Assembly: GCA_041287335.1 (NCBI GenBank)
Contig: JBEULM010000035.1
Coordinates: forward strand, 1-42,461
DNA: 42,461 bases
Source: Hydrogenobacter sp.
GTDB lineage: Bacteria > Aquificota > Aquificia > Aquificales > Aquificaceae
Direction: 5' to 3'
Shown: one piece after another, positions 1 through 7,362 of the stretch
How positions within the stretch are numbered: the stretch's first letter is position 1
Layout: each line of letters opens with the position of its first letter
The notes under the pieces: model-generated
Databases searched by the model: none
Seen by the model: only the letters and a program-made list of their open reading frames with translations
What the model was told of the DNA's origin: nothing
Position numbers and translations under genes: made by a program

Positions 1-199
1 GTGCCTTACTCCTCAGGCACTCATACCGCTCATCAGACAGGTTCTTCAAAAACCTATCCACCTGCCTGACAAGGGCTTTGCCAATGCTGTGTAAATTAGG
101 GCCACTTACCCAGTAAGCACGGCTTACCAGATTTTTCGCTCCATTCACATCAACACTGGCATAATTCAATAGCTTCATTAGCAAACAATATTGACACAT
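1..199 (-). CDS. Unidentified open frame, cut by the window edge
   Basis: The 5' part of a minus-strand frame runs off the left edge (66 codons visible). Two in-frame ATGs are possible, at 199 and 178. An in-frame TAA lies directly before the first. Neither has a good ribosome binding site (only AGG 3 bases before the ATG at 199). I do not recognise the product. The visible part is soluble, starts with two cysteines (MCQYC), and contains a VDVNGAKNLVSRAYW stretch followed by a basic helix. It uses CGT, CGG, CTG and GGC codons and no ATA, unlike the AGA/AGG- and ATA-rich genes around it. This suggests a transferred gene or a mobile-element remnant. It could also be a spurious frame. Confidence 0.35.
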   Translation of the reverse strand, partial: MCQYCLLMKLLNYASVDVNGAKNLVSRAYWVSGPNLHSIGKALVRQVDRFLKNLSDERYECLRSKA

Positions 200-384
200 T
201 TACCTAAATTTGTCAATAAAAATTGAAACCAGTCCATAAGACTTTTTGCGATCAATTGCATCCATAGGATTTAATATAACACCATATATCAAATGGGGAA
301 GTAAATTACTCAACAAAATAATATTTTTCTAACATCCTTATGTTCTTATATTGAAAGAATTTATCTTTGGATAAGAAAATCTTA
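200..384. other. AT-rich intergenic stretch with no recognisable gene
   Basis: About 185 bases of low-GC sequence lie between the edge frame and the promoter of the SCP2-like gene. I see no convincing ORF, tRNA or repeat array. A single ATTGAAAC at 222-229 resembles the end of some CRISPR repeats but is not repeated. Confidence 0.5.
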
Positions 385-412
385 TTGTGAAGCTCACCTT
401 TGGGGATATATT
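385..412 (+). promoter_or_regulatory. Promoter of the SCP2-like gene
   Basis: TTGTGA (385-390), a 16-base spacer, and TATATT (407-412) give a sigma-70 type promoter. Transcription would start near 419, leaving a 23-base leader with GGAGGT at 431-436 in front of the ATG at 442. Confidence 0.55.
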
Positions 413-441
413 TTAAGCACAACTAAATTGGGAGGTCAGGT

Positions 442-927
442 ATGAAAGGAACCGTGTTTGTTTTTTTGGGGATCGTGGGAAGTTCTTTTGCGGTACCTGT
501 GTTTATGGATGGGGAGTATGCAAAAGCGCTGTGCGATGTATGGAATAAGACACCACAGCTTGTTGGGGAGCTTGGCAAAAGTGAGAGCTGGATAGCGGTT
601 CCCGAAAGAAGGATCTTCATTTACAGAGAGGATTGTGGTGATACAAAGCAGATCCAACTCACCATAAAAAACGAGCAAGGCAGAGCTGTGTGTGTTTACG
701 GCGGACCTGCCAAAGACAGAAGAGGACCTAACGACTTTCTCATGTATGCTGAGACAAAAAGATGGCTGGAGATGGGCAGAAAAGAGTACGGACCTATGAA
801 GGCTATGATGTTTGGAAGGCTCAAGTTCGAAGGTCCGAAAGGTGTTGCTATGAGAAACATGGGACCCTTTGAAGCCTTTTTGGACATAGTGGACGAGCCT
901 CCTCATGATGCGAGCAAGTGTCCCTGA
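442..927 (+). CDS. Exported SCP2-like protein
   Basis: 161 residues. The first 18 look like a cleavable signal peptide (hydrophobic VFVFLGIVGSSFA), so the mature protein should be periplasmic. Residues 95-145 follow the SCP2/sterol-carrier fold: a DFLMYAE segment, then GPMKAMMFGRLKFEG, then GVAMRNM, which matches the typical PMKAFMSGKLKIKG core. SCP2 domains bind hydrophobic ligands in a tunnel; the ligand here is unknown. Four cysteines (DVW-side C, EDCGD, AVCVY, SKCP) could form disulfides. The start is fixed by GGAGGT 6 bases upstream of the ATG. It ends one base from the truA stop on the other strand. Confidence 0.7.
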   Translation: MKGTVFVFLGIVGSSFAVPVFMDGEYAKALCDVWNKTPQLVGELGKSESWIAVPERRIFIYREDCGDTKQIQLTIKNEQGRAVCVYGGPAKDRRGPNDFLMYAETKRWLEMGRKEYGPMKAMMFGRLKFEGPKGVAMRNMGPFEAFLDIVDEPPHDASKCP

Positions 928-928
928 A

Positions 929-1654
929 TTATAGCAGAACCTTCTCTAAGGTTAGACCTTTTGCCTTAGCGGTATAAGGACAATGCCTTTTACGAGAGAG
1001 ATAAGCCTCTATGCTTTCCATATTTATCTTACCCATACCTAACTGTACCAAGCTTCCAACTATTCTTCTCACCATATACCTCAAAAAACTCCTTGCTCTG
1101 AGCCTTATCTCTATAAGATCTTCAGCTTTTGAAAGGCTTATCTCTTCTAATTCTATGATCGTATTTTTGTCCTCATCATCCCTTTTGGTAAAGGCAGAAA
1201 AATCTTTCTTTCCAAGGAAGAGTTCGCTCGCCCGTTCCATATCCGAAAAGTTAAGTTTATGCGGTAATCTCCACACAAAAGGCTCTAAAAAGGCATCCCT
1301 TGAATGTGAGTTCAAAATTCTGTAAATGTATACCTTGCCTTTGACTGAGTATCTGGCGTTAAATCCTTCCTGTATCCAAATCCTCTTTACGCCTATATCC
1401 TCGGGAAGCAAGGAATTGACCGCTTTCAAAAGTCTCTCCGTATCCAAGCTCTTGATCGTATAAAAGTTTGCAACATACTCTTTTGCATGAACACCCGCAT
1501 CCGTCCTACAGCATCCCGTAATTTTTATATTCTCTCCAAATATCTTTTCAAGACTTTGCTTTAGAACCCCCTGAACGGTCCTGAGGTTTGGTTGTATCTG
1601 CCAACCGTGAAAGCGTGTACCAACATAAGATAACAAAAGCACGTAATTGGGCAT
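929..1654 (-). CDS. truA: tRNA pseudouridine(38-40) synthase TruA
   Basis: 241 residues from the ATG at 1654. The open frame continues 59 codons upstream, but that part reads through the divergent gene and does not look like the family. The protein opens with MPNYVLLLSYVGTRFHGWQ, the standard TruA start, and carries the catalytic aspartate in CRTDAGVHA. It also has ARSFLRYMVRRIVG, typical of the C-terminal half. It isomerises U38-U40 in the tRNA anticodon arm. It is divergent from the Trbp111-like gene across only 25 bases. A TACAAT box (minus, 1666-1661) ends 6 bases before the ATG and there is no Shine-Dalgarno, so the mRNA is probably leaderless. Confidence 0.93.
   Translation of the reverse strand: MPNYVLLLSYVGTRFHGWQIQPNLRTVQGVLKQSLEKIFGENIKITGCCRTDAGVHAKEYVANFYTIKSLDTERLLKAVNSLLPEDIGVKRIWIQEGFNARYSVKGKVYIYRILNSHSRDAFLEPFVWRLPHKLNFSDMERASELFLGKKDFSAFTKRDDEDKNTIIELEEISLSKAEDLIEIRLRARSFLRYMVRRIVGSLVQLGMGKINMESIEAYLSRKRHCPYTAKAKGLTLEKVLL
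938..953 (+). terminator. Possible hairpin after the SCP2-like gene
   Basis: AACCTT-CTCT-AAGGTT is a perfect 6-base stem with a 4-base loop, 10 bases after the plus-strand stop. The T run is poor (CCTTTT begins 4 bases later), so termination is uncertain. It lies inside the 3' end of truA. Confidence 0.35.
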
Positions 1655-1660
1655 AAAAGA

Positions 1661-1670
1661 ATTGTAAAAT
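1661..1670. promoter_or_regulatory. Overlapping divergent -10 boxes, truA and Trbp111-like gene
   Basis: The 25-base gap 1655-1679 holds ATTGTA (minus-strand TACAAT, 1666-1661, 6 bases from the truA ATG) overlapping TAAAAT (plus, 1665-1670, 9 bases from the ATG at 1680). Any -35 elements would have to lie inside the opposite gene; none is obvious. Confidence 0.45.
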
Positions 1671-1679
1671 AATAGTGCT

Positions 1680-2006
1680 ATGGAAATTATAGGTATAGAA
1701 GACTTTTTAAAGCTGGACATGAGGTTAGCAAAGGTTATATATGCTGAAAGGATAGAAGGCTCTGAAAAGCTTCTGAAGTTAAAAGTTTCCCTCGGTAATG
1801 AAGAAAGGACTGTTGTAGCTGGAATAGCCAAGCATTATACTCCGGAGGAAATTATAGGGAAAAAGATACTACTCCTTGCAAACTTAAAACCAAGAAAGAT
1901 ACTGGGTATAGAGTCTCAAGGTATGGTACTTGCACTATCTGATGGTGAGAGGCTTTCTCTTATAGTACCAGATAAGGAGGTGGCAGAAGGGACAAGGGTA
2001 AGTTGA
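1680..2006 (+). CDS. Free-standing tRNA-binding protein (Trbp111 / MetRS-beta type)
   Basis: 108 residues forming a single OB fold of the EMAP-II/Trbp111 family: FLKLDMRLAKVIYAERIEGSEKL at residues 8-30, then VVAGIAKHYTPEE, GKKILLLANLKPRKI and ESQGMVLAL. This is the tRNA-binding module fused to the C-terminus of many methionyl-tRNA synthetases. In Aquifex it is known as the separate 111-residue protein Trbp111, and MetRS itself is split. It should dimerise and bind the outside corner of tRNA. The catalytic MetRS chain is not in this window. There is no Shine-Dalgarno. CsaA-like proteins are an alternative name for the same fold. Confidence 0.85.
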   Translation: MEIIGIEDFLKLDMRLAKVIYAERIEGSEKLLKLKVSLGNEERTVVAGIAKHYTPEEIIGKKILLLANLKPRKILGIESQGMVLALSDGERLSLIVPDKEVAEGTRVS

Positions 2007-2076
2007 TATTTCATGAAAAATTCACGTTTTGGGTATATAATATAGGTGGTGGTTAAATTCATAAGGAGGTGACAAA

Positions 2077-2733
2077 ATGAGGAAGTCTCTACTTCTTTCG
2101 CTCGCACTCTTAGGAAGCGTAGCTTTTGCAGAGGAAAGTCTTGACCCTTGCGGTAGCCCTAAGGAAGTTTACAGTAAGTATATGCTGGATAAGTGTTACA
2201 AAGGATATTTTGATGCCATAATGGAGGCAAAGAAAAAGTCAGAGGAAGCTCTAAATAAGGCTAACGAGGCTTCCAACAAGGCTAACGAAGCTCTTAATAA
2301 AGCTAACGATCTCGAGGGAAGGGTCAGCAAGCTTGAAGGCATAGTGGATGATCACGAAAAGAGGATAAAAGCTTTGGAGAGTAAAGAAATTCCAAAAGGA
2401 GGATGGCAACTTGAGGAAATAGGAGCAGTTTACTTTGACTTTGACAAATTCAACATCAAAAAATCTCAGGCTAAAAAGCTTGACGATATAGCGAATAAGA
2501 TACAGTCAGACACCAGGGAGATACTCATTGTTGGTTTTGCGGATACGAGAGGTTCAAGCAAGTATAACTTTAACCTCTCCATGTACAGGGCGCAGATGGT
2601 AGCATCTTATCTTGCCAAGAAGGGAGTTGACATAGGAAGAATGAGGATAGCTTCTTACGGTAAGGAAGTAGCCAAGCTTATAAGCCCAAAGTATGCTGAG
2701 CAAAGGGTAGTCAGGATTTACTTCATCAAGTAA
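2077..2733 (+). CDS. OmpA-family peptidoglycan-associated outer-membrane protein
   Basis: 218 residues. It has a signal peptide (MRKSLLLSLALLGSVAFA, cut before EES) and no lipobox cysteine. Residues 47-105 form a coiled coil with repeated ALNKANEASNKANEA-type heptads, then VSKLEGIVDDHEKRIKALE. Residues 118-218 form an OmpA C-terminal domain (YFDFDKFNI, GFADTRGSSKYNFNLS, RAQMVASYL, SYGKE) that binds peptidoglycan. The ATG follows AAGGAGGTGA at an ideal distance. A TATAAT at 2036-2041 may be its -10 box. It probably tethers the envelope to the wall, like Pal or OmpA but with a trimeric-looking stalk. Its stop overlaps the convergent aminotransferase gene by 16 bases. Confidence 0.82.
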   Translation: MRKSLLLSLALLGSVAFAEESLDPCGSPKEVYSKYMLDKCYKGYFDAIMEAKKKSEEALNKANEASNKANEALNKANDLEGRVSKLEGIVDDHEKRIKALESKEIPKGGWQLEEIGAVYFDFDKFNIKKSQAKKLDDIANKIQSDTREILIVGFADTRGSSKYNFNLSMYRAQMVASYLAKKGVDIGRMRIASYGKEVAKLISPKYAEQRVVRIYFIK

Positions 2734-3839
2734 TCCTTTAATCTCCTAAGGCCCTCTTCGAGGGCTTTTTTGTCCTTTGTATAGGAAAATCTTATAAATT
2801 TTTTTGTTTTGTAGCTACCAAAATCCGTACCAGGGGTCACAGCTACTTTCGCTTCCCTGAGAAGTCTTTCGCAAAAGGTGAAAGCATCTTCCGAGTATCT
2901 TTCTATATTTGCCCAGATGTAAAAGGCACCTTCAGGCTTCACAGGTATATCAAAGATCTGTCTTAGCTCTTCGTAAAGGAAGTCCCTCCTTTTTCTGAAT
3001 ATCTCTCTAACTCTATTAAGGTAAGTATAGTCAAAGGCTCCAAGAGCAGCATACTGGCTGAGGGTCGGTGCAGAAATAAAAACGTTCTGTATTACCTTTT
3101 CAGCTTTTTGCAAAAGTTCTTCGGGAAGTATCATCCAGCCGATCCTAAATCCCGGCATGCAAAACCATTTTGAAAAACCGCTTATAACTATCGCTTTATC
3201 GGAAAACTCAAGAGCCGTGTGTTCTTCTTGTTCGTAAGCTAGACCGTGATAAATTTCGTCAGATATAAAGTATATTCCCCTATCATCACAGTACCTAATT
3301 AGAGAAACAAGAGTATCGGCACTGTAAACGCTACCTGCAGGATTTGAAGGCGAAGATATATGAATGGCTTTATAGTCTTTGTATTCCTTAAGCATATCCA
3401 CATTTATGGTGTAACTTGTGCTTTCGTCAACAGGTAAAAAGATGGGAGTTATGTCAAGCAAATGAGCAAAGTTTTTGTAACATGGGTAAGAAGGATCGGG
3501 AAGAACTATCTTTTCTCCAGCACTCATAATTATAGAGTAGGCAACGAGGAAAGCCCCAGATGTTCCTGTGGTTACAACTACGCGATGGGGTGATATATTA
3601 ACGCGATACTTGATATAGTAATGCTGTGCTATCTTCTCTCTTAGCTCCCATATACCGAGACTGGGTGTGTAAAAGTACTTTCTATCTTTTATAGCTTTCT
3701 CGAGTGCCTCGATAACTGAAGGTGGCGGATCAAGATCGGGTTCACCTATCTCCATATGAATTACATCACCTATAGCCTTTGCTTCCCTGAGTATGTCCAT
3801 CACTATAAAAGAACTTATCTTGTCTATCCTTTCCATCAT
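2718..3839 (-). CDS. PLP-dependent class I/II aminotransferase
   Basis: 373 residues from the ATG at 3839; the ATG at 3836 is equally possible. Fold-type I features are in order: GEPDLDPPP (32-40), TTGTSGA (90-96), SSPSNPAG with the substrate/PLP asparagine at 166, SDEIYHG with PLP-ring aspartate 194 and tyrosine 197, and SGFSKWF with Schiff-base lysine 224. FRIGW is followed by the C-terminal substrate arginine in KKFIRFSY. It belongs to the AspC/PatA-like group; the amino acid handled cannot be read from sequence. It starts 19 bases from bamA on the other strand. Its last 16 bases overlap the OmpA-like gene and host that gene's terminator. Confidence 0.88.
   Translation of the reverse strand: MMERIDKISSFIVMDILREAKAIGDVIHMEIGEPDLDPPPSVIEALEKAIKDRKYFYTPSLGIWELREKIAQHYYIKYRVNISPHRVVVTTGTSGAFLVAYSIIMSAGEKIVLPDPSYPCYKNFAHLLDITPIFLPVDESTSYTINVDMLKEYKDYKAIHISSPSNPAGSVYSADTLVSLIRYCDDRGIYFISDEIYHGLAYEQEEHTALEFSDKAIVISGFSKWFCMPGFRIGWMILPEELLQKAEKVIQNVFISAPTLSQYAALGAFDYTYLNRVREIFRKRRDFLYEELRQIFDIPVKPEGAFYIWANIERYSEDAFTFCERLLREAKVAVTPGTDFGSYKTKKFIRFSYTKDKKALEEGLRRLKDYLMK
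2751..2771 (+). terminator. Rho-independent terminator of the OmpA-like gene
   Basis: GCCCTC-TTC-GAGGGC followed by TTTTTT is a perfect 6-base G/C stem with a tight loop, 17 bases after the OmpA stop. It lies wholly inside the coding sequence of the convergent aminotransferase. Confidence 0.85.
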
Positions 3840-3846
3840 CAGAAGG

Positions 3847-3856
3847 TACAATTATA
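3847..3856. promoter_or_regulatory. Overlapping divergent -10 boxes, aminotransferase and bamA
   Basis: The 19-base gap 3840-3858 holds plus-strand TACAAT (3847-3852), ending 6 bases before the bamA ATG, and minus-strand TATAAT (3856-3851), ending 11 bases before the aminotransferase ATG at 3839. They share two bases. Confidence 0.5.
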
Positions 3857-3858
3857 GT

Positions 3859-6447
3859 ATGCTTTTTCTCCTTTTTGTCTTCCCGTTGATAGCTATAGGG
3901 AAAGTCTTCTTGATGTCTAACTATCCCCTTCCTGATAACAACTTGGAAAGCGTCATCAACGAAGAAAATTATCTGGGTATAGTTGAGATAATAAAGCACA
4001 TAGAAGGTGTGAAGGACGTTTTCACTATGAAAGAGGGAAATAATCTTTACATATACGTTGAGAGGTATCCTATACTCAAGAAAGTTGTGATAAGGGGGAA
4101 TGTTGCTCTTTGGAGAGACACTATAATGAGTCGCCTTGGACTCTATGAAGGTATGCCTCTCAAAGAGATAAGCAAAGAAAGTATAGAAGAGAGGATCAAA
4201 AGAATATACAGGGATGAGGGATTTCTTGATGCTAAGGTAGGCGTTACTCTTGATATCACTGAAGATGGCTATGTTTACCTTTATATAGGCATTGATGAAG
4301 GAGATGTTTATTTTACAGGAGGTGGAGTTTACGAAGGCTCAACATTAAAGCGAGAGGAACTGGACAAAGCTCTCGGACTTGTTAAGGGAAGGCTTGCAAA
4401 AGAGAGCGAGTTTGAGGACGAGATATTTACACTGCAGGACTTTTACATAAACAAGGGCTTCCTTGACAGCTTTGTCTACTTTAAGGGTATAAAGAAAGAG
4501 GAAATGAAGAAACCTTTTTTTAACGTGCTTTTTCCCGTAGATGAAAGGGTAAAGAGAAAACCTCTGAAGGTGGTAGGTTCTCTGGTAGATGGCTTCTCTA
4601 ACTTTCTTAAACATCCCTTAGGCGTTTTTGAGGCGATCACAGGCAAGGGTCACTTAGCTTATCCCGTCTTCAGTATCATTGAAGGTAACAGATACGAGAT
4701 AGATTTTGAAGGTGCTAAGCACTTTGATAGGAACTACCTTTTAGAGATTTCTGGACTTAAAGAGAAAGGGGTAGATCCCTTTTCCCTTGAGGAAGCAAAA
4801 GAGAATATACAAATAGCTTACAAAAGAATGGGCTTTTTTGATGCTCAAGTGTCTTACAGCACAGGAGCGAATCAAGTTACTTTTCACATTGCGGAAGGTG
4901 AGCGCTATAAGGCTGTTGTGGGCGGTAAAGAGTTTCCCTACGATGAGGATCGTATAAAAAGTCTCATAGATGAGCAAGTACAGAGACTGAAAAAAGAAGG
5001 TTACACACTTGCGGAAGGCTCTTACTCCCAACATGTGGACATAGAAAGTAAGAAGGTTTATGTGGATATTAGTATAAACAGAGGTAAAAGACAAATACTT
5101 AGCAAATTCCTTTACGAGGGTAAAGACAGAGAACTTACCAAGATCTTCAAAGAACACAATGATAAATTGCCTGCGGTGTATAACACCGATCTCATTGAAG
5201 CGCTTAACGTTGATATAAAGAATTACTTTTTAAAAAAGGGCTATATGGAGGGAGATTTCAATACGGATGTGTCTATTTCTGAGGATGAAAATAATATTTA
5301 TTATACTTACAAATACACTATAAAAGAGGGACCAAGATACAAACTCGGACACGATATCTACTACGGATATACGCATACCGCAAGAAGGGAGCTCTCTTAT
5401 ATGACTGTAAGAAACGAGTTTTACTCTGAAAATGATAGCGACAAAACCCTCAACAATATGATAGTGAGCGATATATTCAGCGGTGTGAAAATTGATACTT
5501 TCTTAGATAAAGATAAGAAGGAAGTTCACAGACTTATACAGCTTTCCGAAGACAAAAGAGGTATGTACGATCTTTCTTTTGGCTACAACACTCAAGAAAA
5601 GTTAGTAATGGACTCCTTTTTAGGTTGGAAAAATCTGTTCGGGATAGGTCTGAACACTGGCTTGAGATACAGAAGGACAGGTAAAAGGGAGCTTTATAGT
5701 TTAGATCTTTCCGACAACTTTCTATTTACGAGAAGGTTGTGGTTAAAAACCTCACTTTTTAAGAACTACGAGGAGCACAGAAGCTATACCCTCACATCGA
5801 GCGGTTTTACCATCAGTCTTGGATACAGAATAACGGATAACACATCCATAGGTCCTGTAATATCAAGAACTACAAACTCGGCTTTAGGCGAGCTTATAGA
5901 CGTTTCTAAGTATGGTATTTTCCTCCTCAGGGAATACAAAGATAATATCTTTTCTCCCAAAAGGATACATTACGATAGCGTTAGTTTAACAAGATCTATC
6001 GGCGATAGAGAATACACCAAGTTTGAGCTTTCTACCTTTTACCTGATACCTTTACGAAAGGGTATAAACCTGAGCTTCAAGGTAGCGGGTGGATACGTTG
6101 GCAGATCGTCACCCATTTTTGAAAGGTTCTTTCTTGGCGGTTTGAGGGATCTGAGAGGTTATGACTTTGAGAGCGTTGGACAGCCTCAAGGTGGCAGATA
6201 CTACACTTTCGGGAGGATGGAGCTGGAAGTTCCCATAAGAGGATCCTTTGTAGGTATAATTTTTACAGATATGGGAAATGTTGGAGATAAGTTTTCCCAG
6301 ACTATAAAGAACCCGAAGAAGGATGTTGGTGTGTCATTGGGTATAAAAACACCGGTAGGACCTTTAAGGTTTGATGTTGCGCTCCCCCTTGAAAAGTCAG
6401 TTCCAAGGAGGCTCAGACTGTATCTATCTGTGGGATACTACTACTGA
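3859..6447 (+). CDS. bamA: Omp85-family outer-membrane assembly protein (BamA-like)
   Basis: 862 residues from the ATG at 3859; the frame runs 22 codons further up, into the opposite gene, but the signal peptide MLFLLFVFPLIAIG marks the true start. Residues about 25-540 hold several POTRA-like repeats (for example ILKKVVIRGNVALWRD, YEIDFEGAKHFDRNY, GPRYKLGHDIYYGY). The last 320 residues are a beta barrel with the Omp85 signature FFLGGLRDLRGYDFESVG and TPVGPLRFDVALPLE. It should fold and insert beta-barrel proteins in the outer membrane. TamA is the alternative, but the number of POTRA units favours BamA. No Shine-Dalgarno precedes the start. Its end overlaps galU by 35 bases. Confidence 0.85.
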   Translation: MLFLLFVFPLIAIGKVFLMSNYPLPDNNLESVINEENYLGIVEIIKHIEGVKDVFTMKEGNNLYIYVERYPILKKVVIRGNVALWRDTIMSRLGLYEGMPLKEISKESIEERIKRIYRDEGFLDAKVGVTLDITEDGYVYLYIGIDEGDVYFTGGGVYEGSTLKREELDKALGLVKGRLAKESEFEDEIFTLQDFYINKGFLDSFVYFKGIKKEEMKKPFFNVLFPVDERVKRKPLKVVGSLVDGFSNFLKHPLGVFEAITGKGHLAYPVFSIIEGNRYEIDFEGAKHFDRNYLLEISGLKEKGVDPFSLEEAKENIQIAYKRMGFFDAQVSYSTGANQVTFHIAEGERYKAVVGGKEFPYDEDRIKSLIDEQVQRLKKEGYTLAEGSYSQHVDIESKKVYVDISINRGKRQILSKFLYEGKDRELTKIFKEHNDKLPAVYNTDLIEALNVDIKNYFLKKGYMEGDFNTDVSISEDENNIYYTYKYTIKEGPRYKLGHDIYYGYTHTARRELSYMTVRNEFYSENDSDKTLNNMIVSDIFSGVKIDTFLDKDKKEVHRLIQLSEDKRGMYDLSFGYNTQEKLVMDSFLGWKNLFGIGLNTGLRYRRTGKRELYSLDLSDNFLFTRRLWLKTSLFKNYEEHRSYTLTSSGFTISLGYRITDNTSIGPVISRTTNSALGELIDVSKYGIFLLREYKDNIFSPKRIHYDSVSLTRSIGDREYTKFELSTFYLIPLRKGINLSFKVAGGYVGRSSPIFERFFLGGLRDLRGYDFESVGQPQGGRYYTFGRMELEVPIRGSFVGIIFTDMGNVGDKFSQTIKNPKKDVGVSLGIKTPVGPLRFDVALPLEKSVPRRLRLYLSVGYYY

Positions 6448-7303
6448 GGAGTTGTTTCAGATACAAAATGAGATCCTCTCTCAAATCGTCCCTGTGCAAA
6501 GCGAAATCAAGAACTGTCTGTATATAACCTAAGGGTGTTCCAGTATCGTAGACTTTCGCATCTATCTTTATCGCATAAACTGCCTCATCTTCAATGAGAA
6601 GTTTGATGGCGTCAGTAAGTTGTATCTCTCCACCCTTTCCCGGAGGTGTAACTTTGAGCTTTTCAAATATTCTCGGAGTGAAAAGATACCTTCCCACTAT
6701 GGCAAGATTGGAAGGTGCCTCCTTAGGTTTGGGTTTTTCTATGAGGTCATCTATTATGTATATGTCCTTTTCTATATGCCTTCCGTATATGATGCCATAC
6801 TTAGAAACATCCTTTCTATCTACCTCAAAAACAGCTATAACGCTCTTGCCAAAACGGTTGTACACTTCCATCATCCGCTCAAGTATATTTTTGTTATCCC
6901 TGACTATGATGTCACCCAACGCTACCACGAAGGGTTCATAACCTACTACGGGTTCAGCTACAAGCACCGCATGACCAAGTCCAAGCTGTTCCTTCTGCCT
7001 TATATATATGGGGTTTATCAGTCTACTTATCTCCATAATGTTCCTGAGAAGATCCGTCTTTCCGCACTGCTCCAAATGCTTTTCCAGATCCGTGTTTATA
7101 TCAAAATGATGCTCAATGGGTCTTTTGTGCCTTCCAGTAACAAATATAACATTTTCAATATTTGCAGAAAGGCATTCTTCAACTATAAACTGTATAACGG
7201 GTTTGTCTATTATTGGGAACATCTCCTTGGGCATAGCCTTAGTTGCAGGCAAAAATCTCGTACCCCATCCTGCTACCGGTAATACCGCCTTTCTTACTAC
7301 CAT
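6413..7303 (-). CDS. galU: UTP-glucose-1-phosphate uridylyltransferase
   Basis: 296 residues. It opens with the nucleotidyltransferase signature AVLPVAGWGTRFLPATKAMP followed by KEMFPIIDKP, the GalU pattern. VALGDIIV and GKGGEIQLTDAI are also family hallmarks. It makes UDP-glucose for envelope polysaccharides or storage glycans. The ATG sits 6 bases after GGGGGTGAG, a strong ribosome binding site. The 59-base gap behind murG therefore carries a leader and probably its own promoter. Tail-to-tail overlap with bamA is 35 bases. Confidence 0.93.
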   Translation of the reverse strand: MVVRKAVLPVAGWGTRFLPATKAMPKEMFPIIDKPVIQFIVEECLSANIENVIFVTGRHKRPIEHHFDINTDLEKHLEQCGKTDLLRNIMEISRLINPIYIRQKEQLGLGHAVLVAEPVVGYEPFVVALGDIIVRDNKNILERMMEVYNRFGKSVIAVFEVDRKDVSKYGIIYGRHIEKDIYIIDDLIEKPKPKEAPSNLAIVGRYLFTPRIFEKLKVTPPGKGGEIQLTDAIKLLIEDEAVYAIKIDAKVYDTGTPLGYIQTVLDFALHRDDLREDLILYLKQLLSSSIPQIDTV

Positions 7304-7362
7304 TTTCTCACCCCCTACTTTGGTGTAATAATGTTTTAAAGTTAAATCCTTTAGAATTTATA

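Noticed and set aside
222-229. ATTGAAAC, resembling the 3' end of many CRISPR repeats
   Set aside because: Occurs once; no second copy or regular spacing nearby.
436-906. Long antisense frame opposite the SCP2-like gene
   Set aside because: The plus-strand frame has a signal peptide, SCP2 motifs and a ribosome binding site; the antisense frame has none of these.
1655-1831. 59-codon N-terminal extension of truA
   Set aside because: It reads the divergent tRNA-binding gene backwards; the TruA family starts at MPNYVLLLSYVG.
6620-7282. 220-codon frame opposite galU
   Set aside because: Composition is a mirror of galU codons; no start signal or family motif.
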